Shown piece after piece: positions 24,604 to 32,713 of a DNA stretch of 64,000 nt. The stretch covers positions 682,001-746,000 of the forward strand of contig CAVRUQ010000003.1 of NCBI GenBank assembly GCA_963724405.1, in the 5' to 3' direction. Within the stretch, counting starts at the first letter, position 1; the number at the start of each line of letters is the position of its first letter. Both the position numbers and the translations under genes were made by a program. The stretch is from CAVQBJ01 sp963724405 (GTDB lineage: Bacteria > Actinomycetota > Thermoleophilia > Solirubrobacterales > Solirubrobacteraceae). The notes under the pieces were generated by a model. The model was not told where the DNA came from and ran no database searches. It saw only the letters and a program-made list of their open reading frames with translations.

Positions 24604-26490
24604 TCAGCCCGGCGGCGAGAGCAGCAGGGCCGGGCGGCCGAGGTGGTATCCCTGCGCGAGATCGGCGCCGAGCTCGCGCAGGAGCTCGAGCGTCGCCGCG
24701 TCCTCGACGCCCTCGGCGATCGTCTTGGAGCCGAACTGGCGGGCGATGCCGATGATGCTCTGGACCACGCGGCGATCGTCGAGCGAATCGACCAGCCCGC
24801 GCACGAAGCTGAGATCGATCTTTATGTAGCTGATCGGCAGTGAGCGCAGATAGGTGAAGGAGCCGAAGCCCACGCCGAAGTCATCCAGAGCGAGACGGCA
24901 GCCGATCTCGGTGATGTCATCCGCGAACGCGCTCGCGGCCGCGAGGTGCGCCGCCGCCGCGGTCTCGGTGATCTCGAACACGATCCGCCGCGCCGCATCG
25001 GGCGCGCCGGCCAGGAGCTCGACGATCCGCTGCCGGGCGGCGGCGTCGCACATCGTTACCGCCGACAGGTTCACCTGGGACGCCATCTCCGCGGGGAGCC
25101 CCAACGCCTGGCCGACCATCCACACGTCGATCGATTGGATGAGTCCGAAGCGCTCGGCGGCGGGCAGGAAGGCGGCCGGCGGCAAGACCCCGGATGCGGC
25201 GTCGGCGTCGCGCATCCGCACGAGCAGCTCGCTGGACACGTGCGCGCCGCTGGCGAGGTCGACGATCGGCTGGGCGAACACGAGCATCCGGCCCTCGGTC
25301 AGTGCCGTCGCGATTCGCTCCGTCCAGGCGGTACGTTCGCGACGCTCGGTCTCGCGCTCCCTGCGTTCGGTCACGTCGGTGGCGATCGTGCAGGTCTCGG
25401 CGGGCAGTCCCCGCTCGTCCGGCAGGGCAAACGTGACCGTGACGTAGGTGCGCTGCTCGTCGTCGTGCGTCAGTACCGCCTCACCGTACACGGGCCCACC
25501 GTCGCTCACTACGCGCTCGTCGTCGAGCCGTTGCGCGTCGGCGATCTCCGGCGGGAAGACATCGCCGCACCGCCGTCCGATGAGCTCGTCGGGCGGGATG
25601 CCGATCACCCGCCCGAGCTCCGCGTTGCTCATCAGATAGCGACCCTCGAGATCCTTGACGGAGATCACCGACGGGGTGTTGTCGATGATGGCGCGCATGC
25701 GTCGCTCGCTCGCTCCGAGCGCGCGCTCCACCTGCGTGCGATCCGTGACGTCGTGACAGACTCCGACGAGCGCCGCCGCGGAGCCGTTCGCTGCCGGTAC
25801 GACCCGTCCCTCTGACACGAGCGTTCGCTCCTGTCCGTCGGCCCGCCGGATCCGCTCCTCGAAGGTGAACGGCTCGAGCGTCTCGATCGCGCGGGTGATG
25901 AGCGTCTGTATGCGATCTCGGTCCTCGGGGTAGACGTGCGCCATGAAGGCGTCGACCGTTCCCCCGAACGTTCCCGGGCGTAAGCCGTAGATGCGATGCA
26001 GCTCGTCGGACCAGCGCACCTGCCCGCTGCCGATATCCCACTTCCAGACGCCAAAGCGGACGATGCGCTCGGCCTCGGCAACCCGGTCCACGTAGTCGCG
26101 CAACTCGTCCTCCGCCCGCTGCTCCTCGGTGATATCGCGAAACACGACCGCCGTCCTCGTCCCCTGGGGAGAGATCCAGCTCTCGAACCACCGGGCGGTG
26201 GGGGTGTAGAACTCGACGACCTTGGTCGGTGCGCCGGTCCTGATCGCCTCACCGTACGCGAGATCGAAGGGGCTTCCGGCGGCCTCGGGAAACTCGGTGA
26301 GCAGATGCTTGCCGACGAGCTCGGTATGGCGTCTGCCGAGCATCGTCCCGGCCGGCTCGTTCGCGTACAGGACGCGCCCGTCGATGTCCAGGACGGCAAT
26401 TCCGTCCTTCAGCCGATCGAAGACCTCCAGGACGTCGAGCGGAGCCAGCGCAGCCGCGAGTCGCGACCCGCGTGCAGCGGCATCCGTCAT
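24604..26490 (-). CDS. PAS-PAS-PAS-EAL cyclic-di-GMP phosphodiesterase
   Basis: The 628-residue cytoplasmic protein has three PAS domains (about residues 15-130, 140-265, 268-390), including GVWKWDIGSGQVRW and a PAC-like FTFEERIRRADG. A C-terminal EAL domain (about 395-625) follows. The catalytic set is present: Glu in SSELLVR, Asn in VNLSAV, Glu in FEITET, Asp-Asp in LALDDFG, Lys in YIKIDLSF, Glu in AEGVED and Gln in QGYHLGRP. There is no GGDEF domain. It should hydrolyse cyclic di-GMP to pGpG under control of a PAS-sensed signal. The gene is monocistronic, with the ATG at 26490. Confidence 0.92.
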   Translation of the reverse strand: MTDAAARGSRLAAALAPLDVLEVFDRLKDGIAVLDIDGRVLYANEPAGTMLGRRHTELVGKHLLTEFPEAAGSPFDLAYGEAIRTGAPTKVVEFYTPTARWFESWISPQGTRTAVVFRDITEEQRAEDELRDYVDRVAEAERIVRFGVWKWDIGSGQVRWSDELHRIYGLRPGTFGGTVDAFMAHVYPEDRDRIQTLITRAIETLEPFTFEERIRRADGQERTLVSEGRVVPAANGSAAALVGVCHDVTDRTQVERALGASERRMRAIIDNTPSVISVKDLEGRYLMSNAELGRVIGIPPDELIGRRCGDVFPPEIADAQRLDDERVVSDGGPVYGEAVLTHDDEQRTYVTVTFALPDERGLPAETCTIATDVTERRERETERRERTAWTERIATALTEGRMLVFAQPIVDLASGAHVSSELLVRMRDADAASGVLPPAAFLPAAERFGLIQSIDVWMVGQALGLPAEMASQVNLSAVTMCDAAARQRIVELLAGAPDAARRIVFEITETAAAAHLAAASAFADDITEIGCRLALDDFGVGFGSFTYLRSLPISYIKIDLSFVRGLVDSLDDRRVVQSIIGIARQFGSKTIAEGVEDAATLELLRELGADLAQGYHLGRPALLLSPPG

Positions 26491-26663
26491 GCGGCTCTAG
26501 TCCCCTTGAACGCTGCGGCCACCGTCACCCTCGCGACACTGGATCGACTCCACCGAGACGACGAGTCACGTAGTTTGGATCGGCAATCCTATCTCTCTCC
26601 TTGAGCATGATCGATCGCCGGCGCGTCCGCCGCTCGGTGAGCGGAGCAACCGCGCCGCCGAGC

Positions 26664-26682
26664 GCGCGGATCCGATCCGCGC
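26664..26682. terminator. 9-bp perfect hairpin just after the GMC dehydrogenase stop
   Basis: GCGCGGATC and its exact complement GATCCGCGC flank a single C. The hairpin starts 4 nt beyond the stop of the minus-strand GMC gene. This is the expected place for a terminator, but there is no T-tract. Confidence 0.4.
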
Positions 26683-26685
26683 TGC

Positions 26686-28386
26686 TCACCGATCGACACT
26701 GCGGGCCGATCGCAGCGCCAGCGCCATCAGCGTGAGCGTCGGGTTGAATCCTCCGGAGGAGACGAACACGGACGCGTCGGCGAGGTGGACGTTCGGGACG
26801 TCGTGCAGGCGCCCGAAACGGTCGGCGACCGACCGACGCGGATCATCGCCCATGCGGGCGGTTCCCATGATGTGGCGCGTGGCGTACGGGCCGGCGGCGG
26901 CGCCACCGGCCAGCCCGCTGCCGATCACGGCGGTGTCGGGCGTCGGAGCGGCGGCGGCGCAAATCGCCTGCAGCCGGGGACCGAAGTAGGAGGAGGCGGC
27001 GATCTCGAAGGGATGCTGGGAGTGGGTGATGCGCGGGACGGGAACACCTCGGAAATCGCGGATCCTCGGGTCGAGGTCGACACGGTTGGCGTGCTGGGGC
27101 ATGTCCTCGCCGTTCAGCTGGATCCCCGAGAAGTGCTCACGCACGGCAAGCGTGCGCAGCAGGCCGGTGAGCGTCGCGCCCCGATAGCCCGCGGCCGCGT
27201 ACAGGTTGGCCTCCTCGAGCAGAAGCGTGCCGCCGCCGACCTCGCAGTTGCCCCCCTTGAAGTACGGCAGGCCGGCGGCTCGCGCGGGCGCCCCGGTGAC
27301 CGGGCCGACGAAGTCATCGAGCGTGAAGGTGCTGGCCGGCCCGCGCCAGGGATGGGCCCGCTCGGCGAACACCCCGGCGCCCACCGAGAAGTAGTGGAAC
27401 ATCAGGTTGCGGCCCACCAGCCCGGAGCGGTTGCCGAGCCCCTCCGGGTGGTCTGGTCCGCGTGAGAGCAAGAGCAGCCGGGCGGTCTCGATCGCCGACG
27501 GGGCAAGCACCACCACGTCGGCGCGAACCGTGTGGATCCGACCGCCCTCGTCGAGGTAGGACACGCCGCGCGCCCGCCGGCCCCCGGCCTCGAGGTCGAC
27601 GCGGTGTACGCAGCAGCGGGTGCGAAGCTCGGCGCCGGCCCGGATCGCCTCGTGCAGGAACGAGATGGCGGCGTCGCCGCGAGCGTGGATCGGGCATCCG
27701 AAGCCCGAACAGAACCCGCAGGAATTGCACGCGGGCCGGCCGTCGCGCGTACGCGAGTTCACCGCCATCGGAAAGGGGTACGGGTGATACCCAAGCTCCT
27801 CGGCGGCCCGAGCGAGCTGGCGCCCGGCGTACATCGGCGGGTTGGGGCTCATCGAGAACTCCTCGCGACGCGGGGCCTGCTCGAGCGTGCCCGCGGGCAT
27901 GCTCGCGCGGTCGCCCTGCACGCCGAGCCGACTCTCGACCTCCTCATAGAAGGGCGCGAGATCCTCGTACTCGAGCGGCCAGTCGGCGACCGTCGCGCCC
28001 GGCACCGGGCCGAGCATCGAACGCCCCTTGAAGTCCTGGCGCCAGAAGCGGGGAACCTTGGCGGCCCAGTGGACCGTGCCGCCACCCGCCACCGTGGGCA
28101 GGTCGTTCACCTCGCCGACGAAGTCACGGGCGATCCCCTTCCCGGCCTGGGCCTGCGTGCGCCTGGTGCGGGGCTCCAAGAGCGGGTCCTGGTTCTCGAA
28201 GAAGCGGCCGGCCTTGACCTCGTCGTTGGCGAACAGCGTCCCGACCGCTCCGGGCCCGCCGAGGCCGGGCAGCAGGTTTCGCCCCTTCTCGAGGATGAGC
28301 ACCGGGTGCCCGGCGCGGGCGAGCGCCCACGCGGCGACGCTGCCTCCGGCTCCCGAGCCGACGACGACCACCGAGCCGCGGCTCAA
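26686..28386 (-). CDS. GMC-family dehydrogenase, catalytic flavoprotein subunit
   Basis: The 566-residue protein has the FAD motif VVVVGSGAGGSVAAWALARAG at the N-terminus, a Cys-rich block CNSCGFCSGFGCPIHARGD near residue 225, and the C-terminal TRHIMGTARMGDDP and SSGGFNPTLTLMALALRSA. This is the gluconate/sorbitol dehydrogenase-like branch of GMC enzymes. It has no signal of its own, whereas the partner encoded just upstream has a Tat signal, so the two are probably exported as a complex. A TTG at 28386 overlaps the partner's stop (TTGA), which argues for coupled translation. A GTG at 28371 is the alternative. Electrons would go to a quinone or cytochrome. Confidence 0.85.
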   Translation of the reverse strand: MSRGSVVVVGSGAGGSVAAWALARAGHPVLILEKGRNLLPGLGGPGAVGTLFANDEVKAGRFFENQDPLLEPRTRRTQAQAGKGIARDFVGEVNDLPTVAGGGTVHWAAKVPRFWRQDFKGRSMLGPVPGATVADWPLEYEDLAPFYEEVESRLGVQGDRASMPAGTLEQAPRREEFSMSPNPPMYAGRQLARAAEELGYHPYPFPMAVNSRTRDGRPACNSCGFCSGFGCPIHARGDAAISFLHEAIRAGAELRTRCCVHRVDLEAGGRRARGVSYLDEGGRIHTVRADVVVLAPSAIETARLLLLSRGPDHPEGLGNRSGLVGRNLMFHYFSVGAGVFAERAHPWRGPASTFTLDDFVGPVTGAPARAAGLPYFKGGNCEVGGGTLLLEEANLYAAAGYRGATLTGLLRTLAVREHFSGIQLNGEDMPQHANRVDLDPRIRDFRGVPVPRITHSQHPFEIAASSYFGPRLQAICAAAAPTPDTAVIGSGLAGGAAAGPYATRHIMGTARMGDDPRRSVADRFGRLHDVPNVHLADASVFVSSGGFNPTLTLMALALRSARSVDR

Positions 28387-29315
28387 CCGGACTGTCCCCG
28401 TCCCGCCGCGCACCAGCGATCGATGGACGTGCCGACCCCGGCCAGCAGCGGAGCGATCCGTCGCAGCGCGTCGGCACGCTCGCCCCCGGCGGGGTCCGAA
28501 GGGGCCGCGGCGGTGGCCGACGCGATCGGCGGATCGGGTTCGCTCACCTGCGCGGGCGTGAAACCGTCGGGCTGCCGGTCGCCCGGCCAGCGCAGGCCGC
28601 GCCATCCTGCCAGGGCGTGGTTCCCGCCGTACTCGGGCGGCCCGCACAGCGCCTCGAGGGTGTTGGTCAGAGCGGCATCGACCAGCCGCTGCACGGTCGG
28701 GTCACCCAGTGCCAGCAGCGCGTCCTGGACGGACGGCGGCGCGGCCGCGAACACACGCCCGGTTCGGGCTCTCGCCAGCGCGTCCAGTCGCCCCAGGCCC
28801 GACCGGTAGATCTCCTGAAGCCCGAGCACCGGACCGGCGAACTCGCGTTCCGGCCGCCCACGCGATCCCTCCAGGCGAATCCGCCAGCCGAGATCCGCGG
28901 CGCGGTCGAGGGGGACGAAATGGGCGAAGTCGTCGCGCTCGCCGCCCGCCCTCCCGGAGAACGGGCCGCCCGCATGCACGAGCGGCGGATCGAGCAGGAA
29001 CGCCCCCAACAGCAGATCGATCGCCTCGGCGGCATGGACCTCCAGAGCCCCCGGGCCGGGATCGTCGGGCGGACCGGGCACGAGCCGAGCCGTCAGGGCG
29101 CGCAGCCCCTGCAACTCGCCGGCGGTCAGAAAGCGCCCGGCGCCGCCACCGGCGATGACCTCCTCGATCAGGGCGCCGACGCGAGCGACGGGTGCGAGAG
29201 CCAGCAGCGCGAATGTGCCGCCGCCGCTCATGAACTCGCGTCGGGTGACCTCGGGCGGCACCGGCGCAACATATCGCGCAGAGGCCGGGCCGGACCCGGG
29301 AGACTCCGTACGCAC
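28383..29315 (-). CDS. Gluconate 2-dehydrogenase subunit 3-like protein with Tat signal
   Basis: The 310-residue protein has a twin-arginine signal TRREFMSGGGTFALLALAP near residue 24. A helical domain typical of gluconate 2-dehydrogenase subunit 3 follows (LTAGELQGLRALTARLVPGPPDDPGPGALE, then HAAEAIDLLLGAFL). This subunit usually acts as Tat carrier and chaperone for a co-translated GMC flavoprotein that lacks a signal, and that protein is encoded next with a 4-bp overlap. The C-terminal 60 residues are an unusual Pro/Ala-rich tail. The start is a GTG at 29315, and a later GTG just before APVPPEV is possible. It is divergent from an MBL-fold gene. Confidence 0.82.
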   Translation of the reverse strand: MRTESPGSGPASARYVAPVPPEVTRREFMSGGGTFALLALAPVARVGALIEEVIAGGGAGRFLTAGELQGLRALTARLVPGPPDDPGPGALEVHAAEAIDLLLGAFLLDPPLVHAGGPFSGRAGGERDDFAHFVPLDRAADLGWRIRLEGSRGRPEREFAGPVLGLQEIYRSGLGRLDALARARTGRVFAAAPPSVQDALLALGDPTVQRLVDAALTNTLEALCGPPEYGGNHALAGWRGLRWPGDRQPDGFTPAQVSEPDPPIASATAAAPSDPAGGERADALRRIAPLLAGVGTSIDRWCAAGRGQSG

Positions 29316-29356
29316 GCGGAGCGCGTAGTGTGCCGCGTCAGCGGATGAGCACGCGC

Positions 29357-29380
29357 ATCCGACGTAACGTGGCGTCGGAT
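29357..29380. promoter_or_regulatory. Inverted repeat in a divergent promoter region
   Basis: ATCCGACG and its perfect complement CGTCGGAT are separated by 8 nt (TAACGTGG). The site lies between the divergent GMC-subunit and MBL-fold genes (29315 and 29435). Size and position fit a dimeric repressor operator. No regulator gene is adjacent. Confidence 0.4.
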
Positions 29381-29434
29381 CGGCGCACGGACAGCGGTCG
29401 TCGCGTCGCCGGCGTCCGGACGGGAGAGGCCCAG

Positions 29435-30379
29435 ATGACCGCGATGAAGACTTCCGACCATCTCGCCAGCCTCGCGCGGTTCCTCGCCCGGCGCGCGCAG
29501 CGCGAGCGGGCTGACGCCGCCACCTTGAGCGACCTCGCGAAGACGCCGCTGCCGCTGCCGTCGGGGCTTCAGATCGAATGGCTCGGCACCGCCGGCTACC
29601 GGCTCACGTACCAGGGCCACACGCTGCTGATCGATCCCTACCTGACGAGGATCCCGTTCCGCGCCACCTTACGGCGCACGGCCGCGCACGCGGACCAGGC
29701 GCCGCACCGGCGGTTGCTCACGGGTGAGGTCGGCAGCGTGGTCGGGATCCTGGTCGGGCACACGCACTTCGACCACGCGCTCGACGTTCCCATCCTGGCC
29801 CGGACGCTTGACACGACCGCTTTCGGCTCCGACTCGCTGACACGGCTGATGGACCTCCACGGCCTGCGGGAGCGAGCGGTCGAGGTCACGCCCCACCGCT
29901 CGTATGAGCTCGGGCCGTTCACGGTGCGGTTCGTCCCCAGCCTGCACTCGAAGCTGCTGCTCGGGTACAAGGTCCCCTTCGACGGCGCCTTGTCGTGTGA
30001 GCATCTCGACGCCCTCTCACCGGCGAAGTACAAGTGCGGCGCGGTGTACGGCATCCGCATCGAGGTCGGCGCCACGAGCCTGTACCACCAGGGCAGCGCG
30101 AACCTGATCGATGACGAGGTCCCCTCGGACGGTGCCGACATCTTCCTGGCGGGCATCGCGGGTCGTAGCTTCACCGACGACTACTGGAGCCGGATCCTGC
30201 GCCGGCTGCGCCCCGCCGTGGTGGTGGCCAACCACTTCGACGACTTCTTCCGGCCGCTGTCGGCGCCGCTCGGCTTCTCGACCAACGTGAACCTGAGCGC
30301 GCTCCCCGACGAGATCAACGCCGTCAGCCGCGACATCGAGGTCGCCGCGCTCGAGCCGATGCGTGTCGCGTCGGGGTGA
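29435..30379 (+). CDS. MBL-fold metallo-hydrolase (UlaG-like)
   Basis: The 314-residue protein has the UlaG-type start IEWLGTAGYRLTYQGHTLLIDPYLTR near residue 44, the metal-binding motif VGHTHFDHALDVP near 107, a later metal ligand in SLYHQGSANLIDD and a C-terminal VVANHFDDFF. It probably hydrolyses a lactone or phosphodiester with a di-metal site. The substrate is unknown. The ATG at 29435 is chosen because GGGAGAGG lies 5-12 nt upstream. The N-terminal 35 residues are helical and basic (ARFLARRAQRERADAATL) and unusual for the family. It converges with the ICMT-like gene. Confidence 0.82.
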   Translation: MTAMKTSDHLASLARFLARRAQRERADAATLSDLAKTPLPLPSGLQIEWLGTAGYRLTYQGHTLLIDPYLTRIPFRATLRRTAAHADQAPHRRLLTGEVGSVVGILVGHTHFDHALDVPILARTLDTTAFGSDSLTRLMDLHGLRERAVEVTPHRSYELGPFTVRFVPSLHSKLLLGYKVPFDGALSCEHLDALSPAKYKCGAVYGIRIEVGATSLYHQGSANLIDDEVPSDGADIFLAGIAGRSFTDDYWSRILRRLRPAVVVANHFDDFFRPLSAPLGFSTNVNLSALPDEINAVSRDIEVAALEPMRVASG

Positions 30380-30402
30380 GCGCCGCGCAAGCGCCCGACC
30401 GT

Positions 30403-30945
30403 CTAGAGGACGAAGGGGATGAGCATCTTCGTGCTCGTTCGGTACGCCGGATACGCGGTGGGAAACGTCGCCGTGAGGTTCTTCTCCTCAACCGACGCGC
30501 TGTAGTAGAAGTATCCGCCGAGAACGGCGACGATGATGAGGCCGATCAGGTTGGTCACGAGCGCGGTCCCGAGCAACGCGGCCAGGAGCCCCGAGTAGAT
30601 CGGGTGACGGACGAAACGGTAGGGGCCGGAGGTCACGAGCTCTGGCTCGGCCTTCTCGGTCATCGGCATCCCCCAATTGCGCCCGAGATCGACGCGAGCC
30701 CAGATCGCCAGTGCGATGCCGGATGCGAACAGGACGGCTCCGATCGCTTCGAGGACCGGGCTGTGGACGGCCAGGCTCCCGCCCCTGAAGACGCGGACGA
30801 CCAGGACGACCGACAGGGCGGTCAGCCCACTCAAGGGAATCCGACGCCTGCCACCGCGACCCTCCTTCACGCCGACGGCGGACACGAGCCAGTAGACCCA
30901 GAAGATGATCCAGGCGACGGCGATGGCGGTCTGAAGCGCGTGCAT
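30403..30945 (-). CDS. Isoprenylcysteine methyltransferase-like membrane protein
   Basis: The 180-residue protein has four or five membrane helices and the ICMT/PEMT signature ELVTSGPYRFVRHPIYSG near residue 106, which binds S-adenosylmethionine in this family. Bacterial homologues methylate small lipophilic molecules, or their target is unknown. The ATG at 30945 has GGAG 7 nt upstream and starts MHALQTAIAVAWIIFW, a clean first helix. Longer in-frame versions add a non-hydrophobic lead. It lies downstream of the BlaI/M56 pair on the same strand, separated by a hairpin. Confidence 0.85.
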   Translation of the reverse strand: MHALQTAIAVAWIIFWVYWLVSAVGVKEGRGGRRRIPLSGLTALSVVLVVRVFRGGSLAVHSPVLEAIGAVLFASGIALAIWARVDLGRNWGMPMTEKAEPELVTSGPYRFVRHPIYSGLLAALLGTALVTNLIGLIIVAVLGGYFYYSASVEEKNLTATFPTAYPAYRTSTKMLIPFVL

Positions 30946-31020
30946 CTCGTTCTCCGAGCCGGGGTTGATCACCGGATGCCGCAAGCGTACGGCCCCGGCG
31001 AAACGCTGTCATCGACTCCG

Positions 31021-31043
31021 GGGTGGATCTTCGCCATCCACCC
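31021..31043. terminator. 8-bp hairpin after the M56 peptidase gene
   Basis: GGGTGGAT and ATCCACCC are perfect complements around CTTCGCC. The hairpin lies 27 bp past the M56 stop on the minus strand and before the ICMT-like gene, consistent with a terminator without a clear T-tract. Confidence 0.4.
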
Positions 31044-31069
31044 ACGAGTGCATCCACGGCCGCGTGCAG

Positions 31070-32062
31070 CTAGCCGGCGAGTCGGCGGAGATAGCGCACG
31101 GCGAAGGCCGCGAACAAGCCGGGGATCAGCGCCAACATCACGATGCACGGCCGCGTGGACAGCAGCGGCAGGTTGAACGTCGCGCGCGCGGTCGCCGCTC
31201 CGCCAACCTGCCAGGCGGCGAGTGCGATGAGTGCGGCGCTCGCGAGCGCGATCGCCACGAGCGCCAAGGGCAGGGGCGAGGGCGCATCGCGACCGAGGAG
31301 GTGGTCGACGCGCTCGGGAGCGATCCCCACCGACGCCGCAGGATGCGTCGCTCCCTCGAACGCGAGCATGGCCGAGGCCAACGCATTCGGAGAGCCGCCG
31401 TCGGCACGAACCGCCGCGTCGTCGGCGGCGAACTCCGCGCTCGCGCAGTAGCGGCTGTGCAGGCGCATCAGGACGGGCATGAAGAACAGCGCACGCGCCA
31501 TGACCCGGCCCAACGCGATCCGCAGCGGGTCGCCGCGGTCCCGATGATGACGCTCGTGCGCGAGCACCGCACGAAGCTCGTCCTCGGGCAGCAGCGCAAC
31601 CGCACCGGTCGACAGGTACACCCGCGGTCGCAGGCAGCCGGCGCAGAACGCCTGGGCACGCTCATCGTCGAACACCGACACGTCTCCGAGCCGGCGGACG
31701 TTGCGAACTCGCATCGCCCGCGCAAACGTGCGGCTCGCCCGAAACTCCCGGATGACGCCGCGCACCGCGAGTGCGACGACAGCCGCTCCGAGCGCGGCGA
31801 GAACGAGCACGACGCCCGCGGCGAGGTTCACGACCGGGTAGGTCAGGTGCTGGCCCAGCAACGTGAGGTGCCCGGCGTGCGCGCCGGGCGTGACCGTCAC
31901 CGAATCGGCGCCACCGCGGAGGGCGACACCGACCGCAACGGCGCCACAGACGCCCACAGCGACGCTCAGCGCGAACAGCCGCGAGGCGCGAACCTGCGCG
32001 TCGCTGGCGCTACTCGCCGCTACGGGCGATTCGGCGGAGCTCTCGAAGGCGCTGCGGATCAA
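31070..32062 (-). CDS. M56/BlaR1-type membrane metallopeptidase
   Basis: The 330-residue protein has two N-terminal membrane helices (LFALSVAVGVCGAVAVGVAL and VVNLAAGVVLVLAALGAAVVAL), a zinc-peptidase motif VLAHERHHRDRGDPL (HExxH) near residue 166 with a downstream Glu candidate in SAEFAADDAAV, and two further C-terminal helices. It is a short M56-like protein without the penicillin-binding sensor domain of BlaR1. It would cleave the BlaI-type repressor encoded just upstream or another membrane protein. The frame overlaps blaI by 53 bp if the TTG at 32062 is used. No better start exists before helix 1. Confidence 0.85.
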   Translation of the reverse strand: MIRSAFESSAESPVAASSASDAQVRASRLFALSVAVGVCGAVAVGVALRGGADSVTVTPGAHAGHLTLLGQHLTYPVVNLAAGVVLVLAALGAAVVALAVRGVIREFRASRTFARAMRVRNVRRLGDVSVFDDERAQAFCAGCLRPRVYLSTGAVALLPEDELRAVLAHERHHRDRGDPLRIALGRVMARALFFMPVLMRLHSRYCASAEFAADDAAVRADGGSPNALASAMLAFEGATHPAASVGIAPERVDHLLGRDAPSPLPLALVAIALASAALIALAAWQVGGAATARATFNLPLLSTRPCIVMLALIPGLFAAFAVRYLRRLAG

Positions 32063-32408
32063 GTTGGTTCATCTCCCGGGCGAACTGGGCCAGCGCCACA
32101 TCGCCGAACTCGCTCACCAGCTCGCGGACCTCGGACTGAGCCCGCAGCTCGCGATACTCCTCGCGACTGAAGACGGCGAAATAGCGGTCGGCCTTCCCTT
32201 CCCGGCGCCGACCCAACAAACCCTTGTCGTCCAGCCGCGACATGATCGTCATGTACGTCGTGTAGGCGCGCGGCTTCGATGCGCGCCGGTTGAGGAACTC
32301 CATCAGCTCGCGCACGGAGATCTCCTCGTGGCGCCAGACCTCCTCCATCACCTCGGTCTCGAGCTCGTGGAGGGCGGGCGGCACTGGGGGCTTCCTTGGA
32401 CGCACCAT
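32010..32408 (-). CDS. blaI: BlaI/MecI/CopY-family transcriptional repressor
   Basis: The 132-residue protein has the winged-helix domain of BlaI: LETEVMEEVWRHEEISVRELM and the recognition region KPRAYTTYMTIMSRLDDKGLL with RRREGKADRYFA. A C-terminal dimer/cleavage helix region follows. It would repress its own operon and be inactivated by the M56 peptidase encoded next, with which it overlaps. The ATG at 32408 lies 2 bp from a TAC-rich inverted repeat that matches BlaI operator style. No beta-lactamase gene is nearby, so the controlled response may be a different cell-wall or stress function. Confidence 0.93.
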   Translation of the reverse strand: MVRPRKPPVPPALHELETEVMEEVWRHEEISVRELMEFLNRRASKPRAYTTYMTIMSRLDDKGLLGRRREGKADRYFAVFSREEYRELRAQSEVRELVSEFGDVALAQFAREMNQLDPQRLRELRRIARSGE

Positions 32409-32410
32409 AG

Positions 32411-32427
32411 TACGACGTAGTGTAGTA
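32411..32427. promoter_or_regulatory. BlaI-type operator over the blaI promoter
   Basis: TACGAC-N5-GTAGTA is an inverted repeat with one mismatch (read on the minus strand: TACTAC-N5-GTCGTA). It matches the TACTACA/TGTAGTA style of BlaI operators. It abuts the blaI start codon at 32408, so the transcript would have almost no leader and bound repressor would block initiation. This is strong evidence for autoregulation. Confidence 0.7.
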
Positions 32428-32448
32428 CATCAGCCCGTGCATCGCGGC

Positions 32449-32478
32449 GAAGGGTCCGGCATCCATGCCGGACCCTTC
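32449..32478. terminator. Perfect 14-bp palindrome with 2-nt loop
   Basis: GAAGGGTCCGGCAT and its exact complement flank CC. It is a very stable hairpin without a T-tract, just upstream of the blaI operator and at the left edge of a metallophosphoesterase remnant. Its core GGGTCC/GGACCC is shared with the palindrome at 16742-16777. Confidence 0.55.
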
Positions 32479-32490
32479 CAGCCACCGGTA

Positions 32491-32625
32491 CTAGGCGTGA
32501 TCAAGCTCACGCTCAAGCCCTTCGGCTATGACTGGGACTACGAGTCGGCGCTGGAGAGCCCGACCGCACCGGCCGGGACGCGGGCAACCTACAGCGATAC
32601 CGGCAGCGGTACCTGCAACGGGTTC
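32491..32625 (+). pseudogene. C-terminal remnant of a calcineurin-like metallophosphoesterase
   Basis: The plus-strand reading LGVIKLTLKPFGYDWDYES, followed after about 13 residues by YSDTGSGTCNG, is the characteristic last beta-strand pair and TDSGSGTC end of secreted actinobacterial metallophosphoesterases. The catalytic domain is missing. The frame runs on past the normal end into sequence antisense to the FG-GAP gene and stops at 32745. It has no start codon. Together with the palindrome on its left, this looks like debris from a deletion. Confidence 0.55.
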
Positions 32626-32713
32626 GGACGCTCGTGGTACTGGTCGGTCCACGCCTGGAGGTTCGGCGTCGACGTTCGGGGCATAGCGTTCGCGGTGCCG
32701 GGCGGGCCGGCCA

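Noticed and set aside
31231..32170. Plus-strand frames across the M56 and BlaI genes
   Set aside because: They mirror the minus-strand genes, which carry HExxH and winged-helix motifs.
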